A stretch of 41,945 nt of DNA from Clostridiales bacterium (GTDB lineage Bacteria > Bacillota > Clostridia > Christensenellales > Aristaeellaceae): positions 1-41,945 of the forward strand of contig SVGJ01000016.1 of NCBI GenBank assembly GCA_015056415.1, in the 5' to 3' direction. The number at the start of each line of letters is the position of its first letter. Within the stretch, counting starts at the first letter, position 1. Of the stretch, positions 41,491 through 41,945 are shown piece after piece. A program made the translations under genes and the position numbers. The notes below the pieces were generated by a model. The model was not told the DNA's origin and ran no database searches. It saw only the letters and a program-made list of their open reading frames with translations.

Positions 41491-41945
41491 ATGAAGAAGC
41501 TTCATATGGGCCCCGCCCGCTGCTCCCTGGACCTGGGCGACGGCAGCGAGCGCGCCGAGTACGTTGATCAGGACTACATCCTGCACAAGCTGGGCCGCCC
41601 CCACCGTGCGGTGAACATCATGTACACCTATTATCCCCACGATCAGGAGTGGCCCGCCCGCATTTCCGAGGCGTGGAAGGATAAAAACGTCACCTTCCAG
41701 TGGGACTATCCCTACGATGATTACTTCCCCTATGGCGTGAACGGCCAGCCTTTCGAGCAGATGAAGGACATCCGCCGCCACGGCCAGGAGGTGCTCCTGA
41801 CCCTGACGATGGACTGCGGCCTTTCCGATGACGAGCTGCGGGAGATCGCCCGTCAGCTGCGCCCCTTCGGCCGGATGATGATCCGCATCAACCACGAGTG
41901 CTGCGGCACCTGGTTCCAGCACAACAAGCGCTATACCTACGAGCA
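41491..41945 (+). CDS. glycoside-hydrolase-like TIM-barrel protein (5' part only)
   Basis: The gene runs off the window; 151 codons are visible. AAAAGGAG lies 10 bases before the ATG, and the gap to the preceding stop is 18 bp. The translation starts MKKLHMGPARCSLDLG and shows VNIMYTYYPHDQEWPARI, TFQWDYPYDDY, VLLTLTMDCGLSDDE and MMIRINHECCGTWF. The last motif resembles the strand-4 Asn/His-Glu of clan GH-A enzymes such as GH26 (HE-x-NG-x-WF), so a cytoplasmic glycosidase is likely. There is no signal peptide. Family and substrate cannot be fixed from this part. Confidence 0.6.
   Translation, partial: MKKLHMGPARCSLDLGDGSERAEYVDQDYILHKLGRPHRAVNIMYTYYPHDQEWPARISEAWKDKNVTFQWDYPYDDYFPYGVNGQPFEQMKDIRRHGQEVLLTLTMDCGLSDDELREIARQLRPFGRMMIRINHECCGTWFQHNKRYTYE

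Overview
The window looks like chromosomal DNA from an uncultured, GC-rich (by eye about 60 %) anaerobic, endospore-forming member of the Firmicutes (class Clostridia). Evidence: Gram-positive PolC, spore-cortex genes yabP/yabQ next to a divIC-type gene, a four-subunit ferredoxin-linked 2-oxoacid oxidoreductase, LplB/YtcP-type sugar transport, strong AAGGAGG ribosome sites and TTGACA/TATAAT promoters. I cannot name the genus; a gut or rumen Christensenellales/Oscillospirales-like organism would fit. No tRNA, rRNA, CRISPR array or insertion sequence was recognised.

Layout. (1) 1-530: non-coding, one terminator, then a run of strong hairpins, then a near-consensus promoter. (2) 528-3110: vor/kor-type operon (ferredoxin, alpha, TPP-binding beta, gamma subunits). 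(3) 3325-3888: a GNAT acetyltransferase with a LexA-box-like palindrome just upstream. (4) 4002-19589: a self-contained carbohydrate locus bounded by terminators. A divergent promoter pair at about 12.05-12.34 kb drives, leftwards, a LacI-type regulator, a GH35/42-like hydrolase, two ABC permeases and a solute-binding protein, and, rightwards, a glycerate kinase, two paralogous putative GHL6/GH151-like TIM-barrel proteins, a sugar-phosphate-isomerase-type TIM barrel and a D-2-hydroxyacid dehydrogenase. The likely logic is import of a glycoside, cytoplasmic cleavage, isomerisation and oxidation/reduction of the released unit, and entry into glycolysis through glycerate. The substrate is not known. 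One permease carries about 550 extra N-terminal residues that read as three repeats of a four-helix membrane unit.

(5) 19653-24088 (minus): parvulin-like foldase lipoprotein, Ppx/GppA phosphatase, divIC-like, yabQ, yabP and an unrecognised gene. (6) 24122-34778 (minus): the housekeeping run frr - small ORF - uppS - cdsA - dxr - rseP - ispG - polC, which joins ribosome recycling, undecaprenyl phosphate and phospholipid synthesis, the MEP isoprenoid pathway, intramembrane proteolysis and replication. GC-rich composite hairpin elements sit in three of its gaps. (7) 34938-39805: exported envelope proteins: a serine beta-lactamase-like hydrolase, a six-repeat Ig-like (Big_2) protein and an L,D-transpeptidase. 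(8) 39931-41945: xanthine phosphoribosyltransferase, an aminoglycoside/choline-kinase-type phosphotransferase and the start of a TIM-barrel glycosidase-like gene cut by the window end. The xpt and L,D-transpeptidase promoters appear to share one palindromic -35 hexamer.

All family names come from reading motifs by eye; no database search was possible.
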